Origin: JAAYZX01 sp040770645
Lineage (GTDB): Bacteria; Actinomycetota; Thermoleophilia; RBG-16-64-13
Reading direction: 5' to 3'
NCBI GenBank assembly: GCA_040770645.1
Contig: JAXGIS010000006.1
Coordinates: forward strand, 1 to 64,000
Length of the DNA: 64,000 bases
A program made the translations under genes and the position numbers. The notes beneath the pieces are model-generated. The model saw only the letters and a program-made list of their open reading frames with translations, did not search any database and was not told the DNA's origin. How positions within the stretch are numbered: the stretch's first letter is position 1; the number at the start of each line of letters is the position of its first letter. Positions 1 through 12,086 of the stretch are shown here, piece after piece.

Positions 1-1
1 G

Positions 2-1419
2 AGGGTCGACGTGATCGAGGCCGGCTTCCCGGCCAGCAGCCCCGGGGATTTCGCGGCCGTGCAGACCATCGCACGCGAGGTGAAGGGGCCGGTCATCTGT
101 GGCCTCGCTCGCTGCACGGAGGGCGATATCCGCAACTGCCGGGATGCCATCAAGGATGCCGAGCGCCCCAGACTGCACACCTTCGTGTCGACCTCCGACA
201 TCCATCTGCAACACCAGATGCACGTGAGCCGCGAAGAGGTCATCAGGATCACGCGGGAGATGGTGCAGCTCTGCGTATCGCTTTGTCCCGGCGACGTGGA
301 GTTCTCGGCCATGGATTCCACACGATCCAACTGGGCCTTCCTGGCCCGGGTGCTCCAGACGGCCATCGAGGCCGGCGCCACCACCATCAACGTACCCGAC
401 ACCGTGGGTTACACGCTCCCCATGGAGTACGCGGCACTGATCGACTACCTCTACGATCATGTGGCCGGTCTGGATCGGGTAGTGCTGTCCGTCCACTGCC
501 ACGACGACTTGGGCTTGGCGGTGGCCAACTCGCTGACTGCGGTGGAGCGCGGCGCCTCCCAGGTGGAAGTAGCGGTGAACGGTTTGGGCGAACGTGCGGG
601 CAACGCCGCTCTGGAGGAAGTGGCTATGGCACTCGTCACGCGCCGTGACCTCATGAAGCGCCCCTGCAACATCGTCACTTCGGAGATAGCCCGCACCAGC
701 CGGCTGGTATCCAATCTAACCGGCTACGTGATCCAACCCAACAAAGCCGTAGTGGGCAAGAACGCCTTTGCGCACGAGTCGGGCATTCACCAGGACGGCG
801 TGCTCAAAGAGCGCAGCACCTACGAGATCATGCGCGCCAAGGACATCGGCCTGGGTGACTCGGACATAGTGTTGGGCAACCACTCCGGTCGACACGCGCT
901 GCGGTCTCGTTTGGCGGAAGTGGGGATTCACCTCGACGATCAGGGGTTGGAGGAAGGCTTCCGACGCTTCAAAGAGCTGGCCGACCGCAAGAAGTCCATC
1001 ACCACAGTGGACCTGGAGGCCTTGGTCTCCGAGGAGATGCGTGAGCGGCACGACATATACAGCCTCACCCATTTCTACGTGTCGGCGGGGAGCAACATCA
1101 TCCCCACGGCGCAGGTGGAGGTATTGAAAGAAGAGGATAGCCTGCAGGGCAAAGCCTTTTCGGGTGGATCGGTGGAGTCGATATTCCGCGCCATAGACGA
1201 TGCCGTGGGCATCACCGGGACCCTCCTGGACTTCAGAGTCCGGGCCATCACCTCAGGCAAGGACGCCCTGGCTGAAGTACGGGTGGCGGTACAGGTGGAC
1301 GGCAGGGACTACGCGGGACAGGCGGTCTCAATCGACGTGTTGGAAGCCTCGGCCAAAGCGTACGTCCGTGCCTTGAACAGCGTCGCTCGGGGAGCTGAGG
1401 CCGGAGCGGCCAGATCGGA

Positions 1420-1432
<13 letters not shown>
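2..1432 (+). CDS. leuA: 2-isopropylmalate synthase (5' partial)
   Basis: Condenses acetyl-CoA with 2-oxoisovalerate, the first committed step of leucine synthesis. The window opens inside the gene: codons before the first possible start (GTG at 11) read R-V-D and continue the family motif VDVIEAGFP, so the N-terminal strand with the first metal ligand lies upstream. Counting from that GTG, the metal-binding HCHDD motif is at residues 162-166, followed by the conserved NGLGERAGNAALEE segment. The HESGIHQDG and LGNHSGRHAL blocks typical of LeuA come next, and the last ~110 residues are the leucine-sensing regulatory domain. The regulatory domain and NHSGRHAL block favour LeuA over homocitrate synthase; citramalate synthase is the main alternative. 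The gene overlaps the start of the aconitase gene by 13 bp, suggesting co-transcription. Confidence 0.93.
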
Positions 1433-4075
<2,643 letters not shown>

Positions 4076-4115
4076 ATGGAGCACATCCGGATTACAAGCG
4101 GACATAGGTGAGGTG

Positions 4116-4152
4116 CGGCGGAGCCGGGGGACAATCGCCCTCGGCTCCGCCG
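4116..4152. terminator. bidirectional hairpin between acnA and the FNR-like gene
   Basis: Inverted repeat with perfect 11-bp arms (4116-4126 and 4142-4152) around a 15-nt loop, between two convergent genes. There is no clear U-tract, so the terminator role is inferred from position. Confidence 0.55.
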
Positions 4153-4157
4153 TCAAA

Positions 4158-4880
4158 TCAGGCGCCGGGCTTGGCCGGCGGGCCGAAGCCTTCTTCCACC
4201 TGCTGCTCCTTGGGGATACCGAGTTCGTCCAAGGCCTTGCGCATGGCGGCCACCATCGGGGGCGGGCTGCTGGTGTAGAAGGTCCATGCCGTGGCGTCAC
4301 CCAGTTCTTGACCGATGACCTCGCTGGTAATGAAGCCCTGATAGCCGGACCATTCGTCACTGGGTTGCGTCAGCACATGCACAACGCGCACCCCGGGAAG
4401 AGCCTGCTCAAACTCGTCAAACTCCTGTTTGAAGGGGATACTGTCTTCGTTTGGGTTTCCGTAGAAGACCACGACCTCCAAACCGCCGCCGCCGGTATCG
4501 ACAAGGTATCGCAGAATGCTGCGAATCGGAGTCACGCCCACACCACCTGCTAAGAAGGCCAGTTTGGTGAGACCCGGCTTCAACGTGAAATTGCCGAAGA
4601 CACCCTGCATCTCCACCTCAGTGCCGGGTGGCATGGAGTCAAGCGCCTTCTTGAAATCGGACCCACTGAGACGAGTGGTGACTTGCAGGAACGGCTCCGT
4701 GGGGGAACTGGAGTACGTGAAGGGCTTCTTGAGAGGCCCATCAGCTGAAGGAATGGTAATTGTGAACCACTGGCCGGCTTCGTAGGTGAAGCCCTCCGGC
4801 TTCGCGAAACGAAAGCTGGCCAAATCACCGACCAGAGGGACCTTCTCTTCAAAAGTGGTTTTGAACGTGATTTTCTGCAT
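4158..4880 (-). CDS. FNR-like FAD/NAD(P)-binding oxidoreductase
   Basis: Small (240 aa) single-subunit flavoprotein of the ferredoxin-NADP reductase superfamily. Residues 1-~100 form the FAD-binding beta barrel with the KPFTYSSSP motif (an R-x-Y-T/S-type flavin site). The NAD(P) domain follows, with GGVGVTPIRSILRYL, the YGNP strand, and a C-terminal YTSSPPPMVAAMRKAL segment. No 2Fe-2S ferredoxin domain is attached, so the electron partner must be separate. ATG 4880 was chosen because AGGAG sits 10 nt upstream; the reading frame extends 13 codons further without a ribosome-binding site. It is transcribed alone, convergent with acnA. The substrate cannot be told from sequence. Confidence 0.8.
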   Translation of the reverse strand: MQKITFKTTFEEKVPLVGDLASFRFAKPEGFTYEAGQWFTITIPSADGPLKKPFTYSSSPTEPFLQVTTRLSGSDFKKALDSMPPGTEVEMQGVFGNFTLKPGLTKLAFLAGGVGVTPIRSILRYLVDTGGGGLEVVVFYGNPNEDSIPFKQEFDEFEQALPGVRVVHVLTQPSDEWSGYQGFITSEVIGQELGDATAWTFYTSSPPPMVAAMRKALDELGIPKEQQVEEGFGPPAKPGA

Positions 4881-5051
4881 ATGGACGAGACTCCTGTTTG
4901 GATGTGTGCGCGCCGACACAGGTAACGGTCTTCGAGGTACGTATTACCCGGCCAACGCTGGTTGCTAACGAGCAGTGGCAACAAAAACTCGTACAATGCG
5001 TCTAGCGATGGTCGGCACGTCAGTTGGTAGTCAGAGTGTGAGGTGATGCGG

Positions 5052-5858
5052 GTGGGCATCCGGCTGGTTGCGTTCGATCTTGACGGAGTCCTCTACCGGG
5101 GCAAAGAGGTGGTGCCGGGCGCGCGCGAAGGCGTTCAAGCCGTCTTGGACCACGGCCTGCAACTTCAGTACGTGACCAATAACGCCACCCTGCACCGGTC
5201 GGCCATAGCAGCCCGCCTAGCCTCCATGGGCTTCCCCGCAACCCCAGAGCAGGTGCTCGGTTCGGCCGCCGCCACTGCCGCCTGGCTCCGCGGCCACATA
5301 CCCGCGGGGTCCCCGGTTCTGGCCGTGGGCGAGCCCGGGTTGATCCAGGAGCTGTCACAGGCTGGTTTCCACGCCATGCACGTGCGTGACGCTCCGGAAG
5401 ATGGGGTGGCCGCTGTGGTAGTGGTTGGACTGGACCGTTCGCTCACCTACGACACCCTCGCAGTCGCCCAACATCACATCTTGCACGGGGCTTTGTTCGT
5501 AGCCACCAACACTGATGCCACCTTCCCCGCCGAGGGGCGACTCCTGCCAGGCGGCGGAGCGGTGGTCGCAGCCGTAGCCACGGCCGCCGGCGTGGAGCCG
5601 GTAGTGATCGGTAAGCCGGAGCCGGGCATGGCAGAAGCGCTCCGCACCCTGAGCGGACTCAGCTACGAGGAGATGCTGATCGTGGGGGATCGGCTCGACA
5701 CAGACATCGCTTTCGGAGCTGCAGTCGGCATGTGCACGCTGTTTGTGCTGAGCGGCGTCCATGGACGGCATCACATCGAGTCCTTCGGAGTGGAACCAGA
5801 TTTCATACTTGAGAGCCTCGCGGGGCTGAGCCCTCTACTCGACGAGCTGGTTTCGTAG
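5052..5858 (+). CDS. HAD-superfamily IIA phosphatase (NagD/phosphoglycolate phosphatase-like)
   Basis: Cytosolic phosphatase of HAD subfamily IIA. Motif I is FDLDGVLYRG near the N-terminus with the Asp nucleophile and Asp acid/base. Motif II is in YVTNNAT, the C2 cap lies in the middle, the motif III Lys is in VIGKPEPGM, and motif IV is VGDRLDTDI. Length (~268 aa) is normal for NagD-like phosphatases acting on p-nitrophenyl phosphate, 2-phosphoglycolate or nucleotides; the natural substrate is not evident. GTG 5052 has GAGG at 5040-5043 at good spacing, while ATG 5046 is too close to it. The gene stands alone. Confidence 0.85.
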   Translation: MGIRLVAFDLDGVLYRGKEVVPGAREGVQAVLDHGLQLQYVTNNATLHRSAIAARLASMGFPATPEQVLGSAAATAAWLRGHIPAGSPVLAVGEPGLIQELSQAGFHAMHVRDAPEDGVAAVVVVGLDRSLTYDTLAVAQHHILHGALFVATNTDATFPAEGRLLPGGGAVVAAVATAAGVEPVVIGKPEPGMAEALRTLSGLSYEEMLIVGDRLDTDIAFGAAVGMCTLFVLSGVHGRHHIESFGVEPDFILESLAGLSPLLDELVS

Positions 5859-6045
5859 CCGTGATCAAGACGAGGTAATACGCATGACGAAGTTCACTAG
5901 GGACGTGTGTGTCGCCGGCCTTGCAGACCGAGGCTGCCCATGGGTTGCGGACGTGGTAGTTTGACTGTAAAGTCTGAAGAGCCGGGAGGTCCTCCAAGCG
6001 ACGGTCATAAGCGGTCGTCAACGTGTCAGGTGGTGACAGGAACTC

Positions 6046-6576
6046 ATGCACAACGATGAAATCATTCAGGCCACCCCCAGCATCCTTGAGGAGATGATCT
6101 CCTCTCCTCAAGTTCTGTTCTCGGCAGAGGCGTACTTCCTAGCCCTCTCGGATACCTATGATGATTCGCAACCTGACTCTGCTTACCGCAAGCAGGTGAA
6201 GATAGACCTGCTCGGAGAGAAGTTGCAGGAACGTATCATGTGGGCGGCCAAGAAGGCGTTCCACGAGCACTGGGAGCGAACCTACACTGAACCACCCACT
6301 GTAGAGGTTGAGGAGTCGCCCGATGCACCTTTCCTGCGTGAACGCACCGTGGCGCAAGGGCGCCTGAAGTCCATCACCCGCAGCGAAGGTGGATTCAACA
6401 TACATCTGGCCGTGCATGATGGAGAAAAAGTCTTCTACGTCTCCAAGGCCAACTGTCTGGTGGACAAGCTACTGTTCTTGCTCAATAAAGATGTGGTGGT
6501 GGAGTACGACTCATCCATCACGGGTGTGTCGATAACACCGGCCTACACCATCTGTCTGTTTAGGCCCCCGGCGTAA
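6046..6576 (+). CDS. conserved-looking hypothetical protein, 176 aa
   Basis: I do not recognise this protein. It is soluble, with no signal peptide or membrane segment. The N-terminal ~90 residues are helical and acidic. Residues ~100-176 look like beta strands (GRLKSITRSEGGFNIHLAV, then KVFYVSKAN and VVVEYDSSITGVSITPAY), which could be a small OB-like or PilZ-like barrel; that is speculative. AGGA lies 5 nt before the ATG. The 3' end overlaps the convergent LigD polymerase-domain gene by 17 bp. The 187 bp upstream hold no other gene that I can support. Confidence 0.65.
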   Translation: MHNDEIIQATPSILEEMISSPQVLFSAEAYFLALSDTYDDSQPDSAYRKQVKIDLLGEKLQERIMWAAKKAFHEHWERTYTEPPTVEVEESPDAPFLRERTVAQGRLKSITRSEGGFNIHLAVHDGEKVFYVSKANCLVDKLLFLLNKDVVVEYDSSITGVSITPAYTICLFRPPA

Positions 6577-7463
6577 CCAACGGCGCCCATAGATCACCCA
6601 CGGAGGTGACGCGCGCGAGGGCGTTCGCGACCGTGTAGACCTGCGAATGCTCCAGCGTTGCAAGCTCTTCCCAAGTCACAGGCATGGAGATCGAAGCCAC
6701 GGCGGTAGCCCGCACCGTGTAGGGAGGCGCCACTGTAGCCCCCATGGCCATGCGCAGGGCATCCAGATAGACGCGATGCCGTCTCTTCTCTTTGCGCACA
6801 GCAAGGGACACCAGATCGGGACGGCGTTCGCTCAGGCGCGTGAAAAGCTCTGTCAAAGCGGTGCGCACTTCATTGTAGGTTGAACGACGATCGAGCGACA
6901 CGCCCAAGTGCAGGCCGCGCTTGCCTGTGGTCTTGACCCGTGGCGCCATACCGAGCGCCAGCAACTCTTCCCGCAACAGGAACGCCGTCTCCACTACCGG
7001 TTTGAAGCTCTCTTCGCGGGTCAGACCGGCGAGATCCGGCGGGTCCACGTCGAGAATGAGGAGATCGGGGTGGGTCAGATCGTCGATGCGCGATAAAAAG
7101 CGTGAAAGGTGATCGTCCCCAGATTCGCCAGATAAATGAGCCCCGCCGCGTCATCAACCAGCACATGCCGGTTGGTTTTATGCGCTCGCGGATAATCCAC
7201 AGAGAACGTGCGCAACCACGACGGGAAGAACGCGGGCGCATTTTTCTGATAGAACGACTCTGCGCCCACACCTTCAGGGAAGCGTTCCAGATTCAAGGGC
7301 CGATCACGAAGATGGGGGAGAAGAAGGGGGAGATATCCAGGTAGTAGCGAATAATGTGGCCCTTGGTGATCCCAGCTTCCGGGAAATAAATGCGGTCGGT
7401 ATGAGTCAGGCGAACCTTTCGGCCCACCAACTCGATCTCCCCCGAAGAGAGGCCGTCAAGCAT
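6560..7463 (-). CDS. LigD-type polymerase/primase domain protein (two frameshifts)
   Basis: Archaeo-eukaryotic primase-type polymerase domain of bacterial LigD, which fills gaps and adds ribonucleotides during non-homologous end joining. Read from ATG 7463 the pieces give RKVRLTHTDRIYFPE, then RPLNLERFPEGV, SWLRTFSVDYPRAHKTNRH, LVDDAAGLIYLANLGTITFH, SRIDDLTHPDLLILDVDPP and VKTTGKRGLHLGVSLDRR. This is the full POL fold, including the LDVDPP catalytic acid motif. Two breaks, near 7306 (a C run one short) and 7087 (a T run one short), split it; both repair cleanly by adding one homopolymer base. It follows the phosphoesterase-domain gene after 6 bp. No ligase domain or Ku gene is in the window. 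Confidence 0.82.
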
Positions 7464-7469
7464 GGATGG

Positions 7470-8195
7470 TCAACTTTCTGCGGGCGGCCGTCTCGTATCT
7501 GCGTCGGACGACTCCCCCAAAGCCACCGCTATCTCCTCCATGGACCGGCCCGTGGCCGTTGACAGGGGCTGTTCGTCAGTCACCCGATAGCCGGGGCGCG
7601 CCGCTTGGTCCCTGTGCTTGATCAAGAGCCAGTTTTTCGCTCCACGCCCCTTCATCTGTACCAACACGAAACTGCCTGCCAACTTCGAACCGTGGAGTAC
7701 AAACTTCAGCTCGCCTTCTGCCAACTTCCCCTGAACATCAGGTGCCTCGCCGCGCTCGATTTGGGCAGCGAACTCCTTGGACCAACGTACATCCGGCTCC
7801 CACCACCCGTAGTCCCAAAGTAGGACCGTACCGGCCCCATACTCACCTTCCGGTATCACTCCCTCGAAAGTGGCGTACTCCAAGGGATGATCTTCCACTT
7901 GGACGGCCAAGTGCTTGTCGGCGGGATCCAGGGAGGGCCCCTTGGGGACGGCCCAGCTTCTGAGCACCCCGTCAACTTCAAGCCTCAAATCATAGTGAAG
8001 AGACGAAGCCGCATGCTTTTGCACGCAGAAGACGGGCCGGCGCCCGGGAGGAGCCTCCTTGCCCCCAACAGGTTCGGGTGTGAGCGCAAAATCACGTTTG
8101 GCCCGATATCGTTCGAGAGCGTCTCCGGCAACGGCTTCATCGCCGCCGGTCTCCTCCACGCCGTCTTTCCCAGTGGTCGATGGTGTATCCGTCAT
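7470..8195 (-). CDS. LigD-type DNA 3'-phosphoesterase domain protein
   Basis: Stand-alone 3'-phosphoesterase (PE) module of the bacterial end-joining ligase LigD, which trims 3' phosphates or ribonucleotides at breaks. Diagnostic stretches are FCVQKHAASSLHYDLRLEVD (containing the metal-binding His, Arg and Asp), SWAVPKGPSLDP, AVQVEDHPLEYATFEGVIPE, GEYGAGTVLLWDYG and the C-terminal FVLVQMKG...NWLLIKHRD. About 40 N-terminal residues are acidic and disordered. ATG 8195 has GGGAGG 8-9 nt upstream; the open frame extends further but without family similarity. It precedes the POL-domain gene by 6 bp, so the two LigD modules that are usually fused are expressed side by side here. Confidence 0.88.
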   Translation of the reverse strand: MTDTPSTTGKDGVEETGGDEAVAGDALERYRAKRDFALTPEPVGGKEAPPGRRPVFCVQKHAASSLHYDLRLEVDGVLRSWAVPKGPSLDPADKHLAVQVEDHPLEYATFEGVIPEGEYGAGTVLLWDYGWWEPDVRWSKEFAAQIERGEAPDVQGKLAEGELKFVLHGSKLAGSFVLVQMKGRGAKNWLLIKHRDQAARPGYRVTDEQPLSTATGRSMEEIAVALGESSDADTRRPPAES

Positions 8196-8333
8196 AGCCG
8201 TGACCCTCCCGGCTTTGTTAGTTTGCGGGGTAGAATATGTCGGCTCGGGGATCTGCGTTGGAAACCCGCCAGATCTGTCTACTTGCTTTTCGTGGTCCGC
8301 ATCGGCAGCCGTATTCAACAGTACCCTGGTTAG

Positions 8334-9179
8334 ATGAACCTTAGCCTCGAACCGAACAACCGCATAATCCATATCTTCGTAGCGGTGGGTATTCTCGTGC
8401 TGACCGCCCTGGCGGCATGGTTGAGCAACACGGCCATTCGCCGCTACGAGCAGCGGCGCAGCATCACCGAGCCGAATCTCCGCACCCGCATCCACATGAT
8501 CCAAAAACTGCTGCGGGTAGCCATCGTATTGACCGGCCTCGGTTTCGCTTTGTACGCACTTGAGATCGACGCGCTGCGCCGCTTCGCCATCGGGCTGTTC
8601 GCGTCGGCGGGCCTGGTGGGAATCGCCTTGGGTTTCGCGGCACAGACCACCGCGGCCAACCTCATCTCGGGAGTGATGATCGCCTTCGTGCAACCCCTGC
8701 GCCTGGGTGACCGGGTAGAGGTGGAAGGTGACATGGGAACGGTGGAGGACGTGGGCCTCTTCTACACTACTGTGCGTACATGGGACAACCGCCGCGTGGT
8801 GATCCCCAATCAGGTGCTGTCCAAGAACGTTATCCGCAACTACTCTGTGAAGGATCCCGCCACACCGGCCCGAGTGGAGATCAAGGTGGCATACGGGACC
8901 GACTTGGGACGGGTGCGATCCATGCTGTTGGAGGAAGCGCGTGCCAATCCGCTTGCACAGGCGTCGCCGGAGCCGTCGGTGGAAGTGGCCACTTTGGGGT
9001 ATCGGACTTTGTCCCTGGCACTAGTGGCTTGGGCAGCTGACCATACACAGAGTCTGAAGCTGGCCGGTGCCTTGAGAGAGAGGGTGGCCGAGCGCTTCGC
9101 GGCGGCGGGTATCGTGGGGCAAGCGGGTGCGCCGGACAAAGGGCCGAGCAGGCCGGACGGACCTCCACGTCACAAGTGA
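8334..9179 (+). CDS. mechanosensitive ion channel of the MscS family
   Basis: Membrane channel that opens under tension to release solutes on osmotic downshock. Three predicted membrane helices lie at about residues 11-32, 57-76 and 83-112. The last is the Gly/Ala-rich pore-lining helix (AIGLFASAGLVGIALGFAAQ), followed by the conserved NLISGVMIAFVQPLRLGD segment. The beta domain (VEDVGLFYTTVRTWDNRRVVIPN) and an alpha/beta cytoplasmic domain complete the fold. Length (281 aa) matches small MscS proteins. It is divergent from the LigD-type genes and convergent with the downstream HAD gene. Confidence 0.92.
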   Translation: MNLSLEPNNRIIHIFVAVGILVLTALAAWLSNTAIRRYEQRRSITEPNLRTRIHMIQKLLRVAIVLTGLGFALYALEIDALRRFAIGLFASAGLVGIALGFAAQTTAANLISGVMIAFVQPLRLGDRVEVEGDMGTVEDVGLFYTTVRTWDNRRVVIPNQVLSKNVIRNYSVKDPATPARVEIKVAYGTDLGRVRSMLLEEARANPLAQASPEPSVEVATLGYRTLSLALVAWAADHTQSLKLAGALRERVAERFAAAGIVGQAGAPDKGPSRPDGPPRHK

Positions 9180-9219
9180 CGATTGCCCTCGGCACCCGCC
9201 TCGGTGCCACTCCTCGCTG

Positions 9220-9948
9220 CTACCCGGGCAGATCCAGAATTCGCAACAGTGAACGGTGGTCGCGGATGACTGCATCAGCGGGAGGCGGCTCGCGACGGTC
9301 ATCGTAACCGGCGAAGCGGACGGCCGTCATACCCATGCTCTTTGCTCCCGCCACATCGGTGCGCGGCATGTCCCCCACATGCGCGGCTTGGGAGGGCAAG
9401 ACATCAAGAGCCCTCAACGTTTCCGCGAACATGCGGGGGTGCGGCTTGGCCACGCCAGTTTGATCCGAGAACGTCGCCGTGGAGAAGTGTTGCAGAAGGC
9501 CGTCACGTTCCAGATAACGTAGGAGTACTCGCCCCGGGGTGAGCCCCGTATCGGAGATGATGCCGAGCCTGACGCCAGCCGCCGCCAGTTGGGGGATGGC
9601 CTCCGCTGCTCCTCTCTGCAGCGTTAGATGGAAGCCCAAGCCCACCTCTTCCACACAACGGGCCGCCCGGGTCACCGCGCCGTCCTCGGGCCGCGCTCCA
9701 AAACGATCAAAAATATACGAGACGTGCTCCAAAGCCCCGAAGTGCCTCTGTTCACGCCAGGCCTCCAGGTAGATGGAGAACCCATCCTTGTATGCTTGGT
9801 AGAGTTCGTCGTGTGAGGGGCTGGCGCCTGCAGCCGCGAGAGCCCGGGCCAAGTGATCGAGTCGTCTACGGGTAAGCGCACGGAACGCTTGCCCCTCATC
9901 CGCGTAGAGCGTATTCCAGAAGTCGAAGGTGATTGCCCGGATTGCCAT
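9220..9948 (-). CDS. HAD-superfamily hydrolase, subfamily IA
   Basis: Predicted cytosolic phosphatase. Motif I FDFWNTLYADEG is at the N-terminus with the helical C1 cap after it. The motif II region is IISDTG, and motifs III and IV are GVAKPHPRMF and AHVGDMPRTDVAGAKSMG. The FDFWNTL variant of motif I is common in HAD IA proteins of unknown substrate. ATG 9948 starts right at the beta strand of motif I. An AAGGAGG lies 23 nt upstream, next to an in-frame GTG at 9972, so a start 8 codons longer is possible. Convergent with mscS. Confidence 0.82.
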   Translation of the reverse strand: MAIRAITFDFWNTLYADEGQAFRALTRRRLDHLARALAAAGASPSHDELYQAYKDGFSIYLEAWREQRHFGALEHVSYIFDRFGARPEDGAVTRAARCVEEVGLGFHLTLQRGAAEAIPQLAAAGVRLGIISDTGLTPGRVLLRYLERDGLLQHFSTATFSDQTGVAKPHPRMFAETLRALDVLPSQAAHVGDMPRTDVAGAKSMGMTAVRFAGYDDRREPPPADAVIRDHRSLLRILDLPG

Positions 9949-10088
9949 AGCGACCGCGCCTGTCGACGGCACCTCCTTGTCACACGACGTGCAGCAAGTA
10001 TACCGCCGGGGAGGCAGGAGTGCGCTCGAGCTGAATGCTGCCCGGGAGATGCCACCCCGGGAGTCCGGCTGGTATCCTGTCCGGCACT

Positions 10089-11342
10089 ATGGAAGAACCG
10101 AGGACAGAGCGACCAGCGCGCCCCAGCGCCGCCCGCACACGGATCAAGCACGCTGCCGTAATCGCACTTATGGCTGTGGTTTCCCTCCTTCTGGTCGCCG
10201 GGCCCGCATCAGCATTCACCGACGTCAACGCCTCCAACCCTTACTACGTCCAAATACAGGTCATGTCGCAGCTGGGTGTGGTAAACGGCTTCGATGACGG
10301 CAGCTTCGGGCCCGACAGACTCGTCACCCGGCAGCAGTTCGCCAAAATGCTGGTACTGGCCATGCGCATTCCCGTGAGCGAGGAAGACCGTTGTGCCTTC
10401 TCCGACGTGCAGATCTCGGGCCCGGCTTCCCTCTACCCCGACAACTACATCGCGGCGCTCTCACGTGAGGGCGTGGTGACCGGGGTGACCCCCATAGCCA
10501 CCTCCGGGCTGTTCAAGCCCGGTGACCATATCTCCCTGGCGCAACTTATCACCATGTGCACGCGGGCGTCCGGTCGGAAACTGACGGAACCCCCCTCCTC
10601 CTACAAATGCACCTGGGGAAACTTTGGAGCACCCCATTGGGCCATCGCGCGCACAGCCCAATACAACGGGCTTCTGCGTGAGATCCCCCTGGCCGGAGTG
10701 AACCCGTGGCGCTCCGCCACCCGAGCCGAGGCCGCCGCCCTGCTCTTCAACCTGATGGGTACCGACCCCGAGGGCGTCTGCGGGCGTTTCCTCGGCAGCT
10801 CCTCGGATCTGGTCAAGTACTTCCGTGGCAAGGTGAAGTCGGGCGAGAAGTTCAGCGTGTCGGTGGAAGAGCTCGCCCGTCTCTACGATGTCTACTGCCG
10901 TCGTTTCGGCATCCGTGCCGATGTGGCCTGGGTACAGATGTGCCACGAAACCGCCTTCGGCTGGGCGATCATGCAGGGCGATGTCAAGCCGGAGCAGAAC
11001 AACTTCGCCGGCATAGGCGCCACCGGCGGGGGAGTGCCCGGCAATACTTTCGCCACAGCGGAGTTGGGGGTGATCGCTCAGGTCGTGCACTTGGCTTGGT
11101 ACGTGTACCCAGACCACTTCGACGATCCCTACTGCTGTATGGTGAAGGTGACCCCACCGGAGACGCCCATCACCACCCCCGGTGATCCGCGCCATTTCAG
11201 CAATTTCGGTGGCAACGGTCGCGCCCATTGCGGCGGCGTGCGCACGGTGTTGGACCTATCCGGCAAGTGGGCTACCAGTTCCGCCTACGGCGCCAAGCTC
11301 AAGGAAATGATGGCTCAGGTACCGGTCACCTGCGGCTGGTAG
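10089..11342 (+). CDS. secreted SLH-domain protein with glucosaminidase-like domain
   Basis: Exported cell-wall protein. A signal peptide with basic n-region and the hydrophobic core IALMAVVSLLLVAGPASA ends near residue 44. Residues ~45-230 hold three S-layer homology repeats (FTDVNASNPYYVQIQVMSQL; FSDVQISGPASLYPDNYIAA; the third around HWAIARTAQYNGLL), each followed by the F-x-P / T-R-x-x-x-A-x-L type element that anchors proteins to secondary wall polymers. The C-terminal ~180 residues (VAWVQMCHETAFGWAIMQGD, NNFAGIGATGGG) resemble the LytG/FlgJ-type glucosaminidase fold, with the Glu in HETAF as likely catalytic acid. It is probably a peptidoglycan hydrolase or wall-bound structural protein. 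ATG 10089 was chosen because it immediately precedes the signal peptide. Confidence 0.82.
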   Translation: MEEPRTERPARPSAARTRIKHAAVIALMAVVSLLLVAGPASAFTDVNASNPYYVQIQVMSQLGVVNGFDDGSFGPDRLVTRQQFAKMLVLAMRIPVSEEDRCAFSDVQISGPASLYPDNYIAALSREGVVTGVTPIATSGLFKPGDHISLAQLITMCTRASGRKLTEPPSSYKCTWGNFGAPHWAIARTAQYNGLLREIPLAGVNPWRSATRAEAAALLFNLMGTDPEGVCGRFLGSSSDLVKYFRGKVKSGEKFSVSVEELARLYDVYCRRFGIRADVAWVQMCHETAFGWAIMQGDVKPEQNNFAGIGATGGGVPGNTFATAELGVIAQVVHLAWYVYPDHFDDPYCCMVKVTPPETPITTPGDPRHFSNFGGNGRAHCGGVRTVLDLSGKWATSSAYGAKLKEMMAQVPVTCGW

Positions 11343-11399
11343 CCTCGCGGCCCACCGGCAGCCGTTCGCCGCACACCCCCGCCGGCGCCCCCAACCCCC

Positions 11400-12086
11400 T
11401 CAATCCCAAGTGGCCCGCCCGTCGCCTTCTATGGGGATGGTCTCTCCCAAGTATGTGGGCAACGGGTGTGTGAGGTGGAGTTCCACCCAAGCCTTGCAGC
11501 GGGCCAGCCACTCGCGTCCGATCAGGGATCGTCGTGGTTCGTACCCGGTGCAGGGGGCTTCAACTCCCACCGCCTCCAGACCCAGTGCCCGCGCTGTAGC
11601 CACGGCGCGGTCCAAGTGGAAGTCCTGGGTTACCACCAACGCATCGTGCACGAGGAACACATCGCGGGCCCGGTACACGGTCTCATAGGTGCTGAAACCG
11701 GCATGGTCCAAAAACACGTCCTCCTCCGATACACCCGCATCCAACACAAAGCGTTTCATGGTGTTGACCTCGTCGTAGGTGGTGCGGCCGTGGTCGCCCG
11801 AGAGCAGCAACTTCTTCACCTTGCCCAGGCGGTACAGCTCGATACCCGTGCGCAGGCGGTCAGCCAACATGGGGCTGGGAGTACCGTCTTGGTAACTCTG
11901 CGCGCCAAGCACTATGGCCACAGTGGCAAACGGAGCCTCGGCCGGCGACGCCACCCGATAGGGTTCCGCCGCACGCACGATGACGGTGTTGAGGAGCGCC
12001 ACGGTGCCCACAAATACCAAAGCCAAGATCGCAGCCGAGAGGATCACCACCCGCATGGCCGAGCGCGTAGGCGTCGAGGTGCTCAT
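11400..12086 (-). CDS. SanA/YdcF-like DUF218 membrane-anchored protein
   Basis: One N-terminal membrane helix (about residues 13-33) followed by a DUF218 domain of the SanA type. The domain shows VAIVLGAQSYQDGTPSPMLA, LADRLRTGIELYRLGKVKKL, LLSGDH, the DEVNTMKRFVLDAGV segment and DALVVTQDFHLDRAVATARA. SanA-family proteins affect envelope permeability (vancomycin sensitivity in enterics), but their biochemical activity is unknown. ATG 12086 was preferred over a GTG 8 codons upstream because it starts next to the basic residues flanking the membrane helix. The gene converges on the SLH protein. Confidence 0.82.
   Translation of the reverse strand: MSTSTPTRSAMRVVILSAAILALVFVGTVALLNTVIVRAAEPYRVASPAEAPFATVAIVLGAQSYQDGTPSPMLADRLRTGIELYRLGKVKKLLLSGDHGRTTYDEVNTMKRFVLDAGVSEEDVFLDHAGFSTYETVYRARDVFLVHDALVVTQDFHLDRAVATARALGLEAVGVEAPCTGYEPRRSLIGREWLARCKAWVELHLTHPLPTYLGETIPIEGDGRATWD

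Noticed and set aside
7075..7090. In-frame TGA in the LigD polymerase gene as a third Sec codon
   Set aside because: The continuation in the TGA frame has no family similarity, while adding one T to a T5 run restores SRIDDLTHPDLLILDVDPP. It is a frameshift, not recoding.
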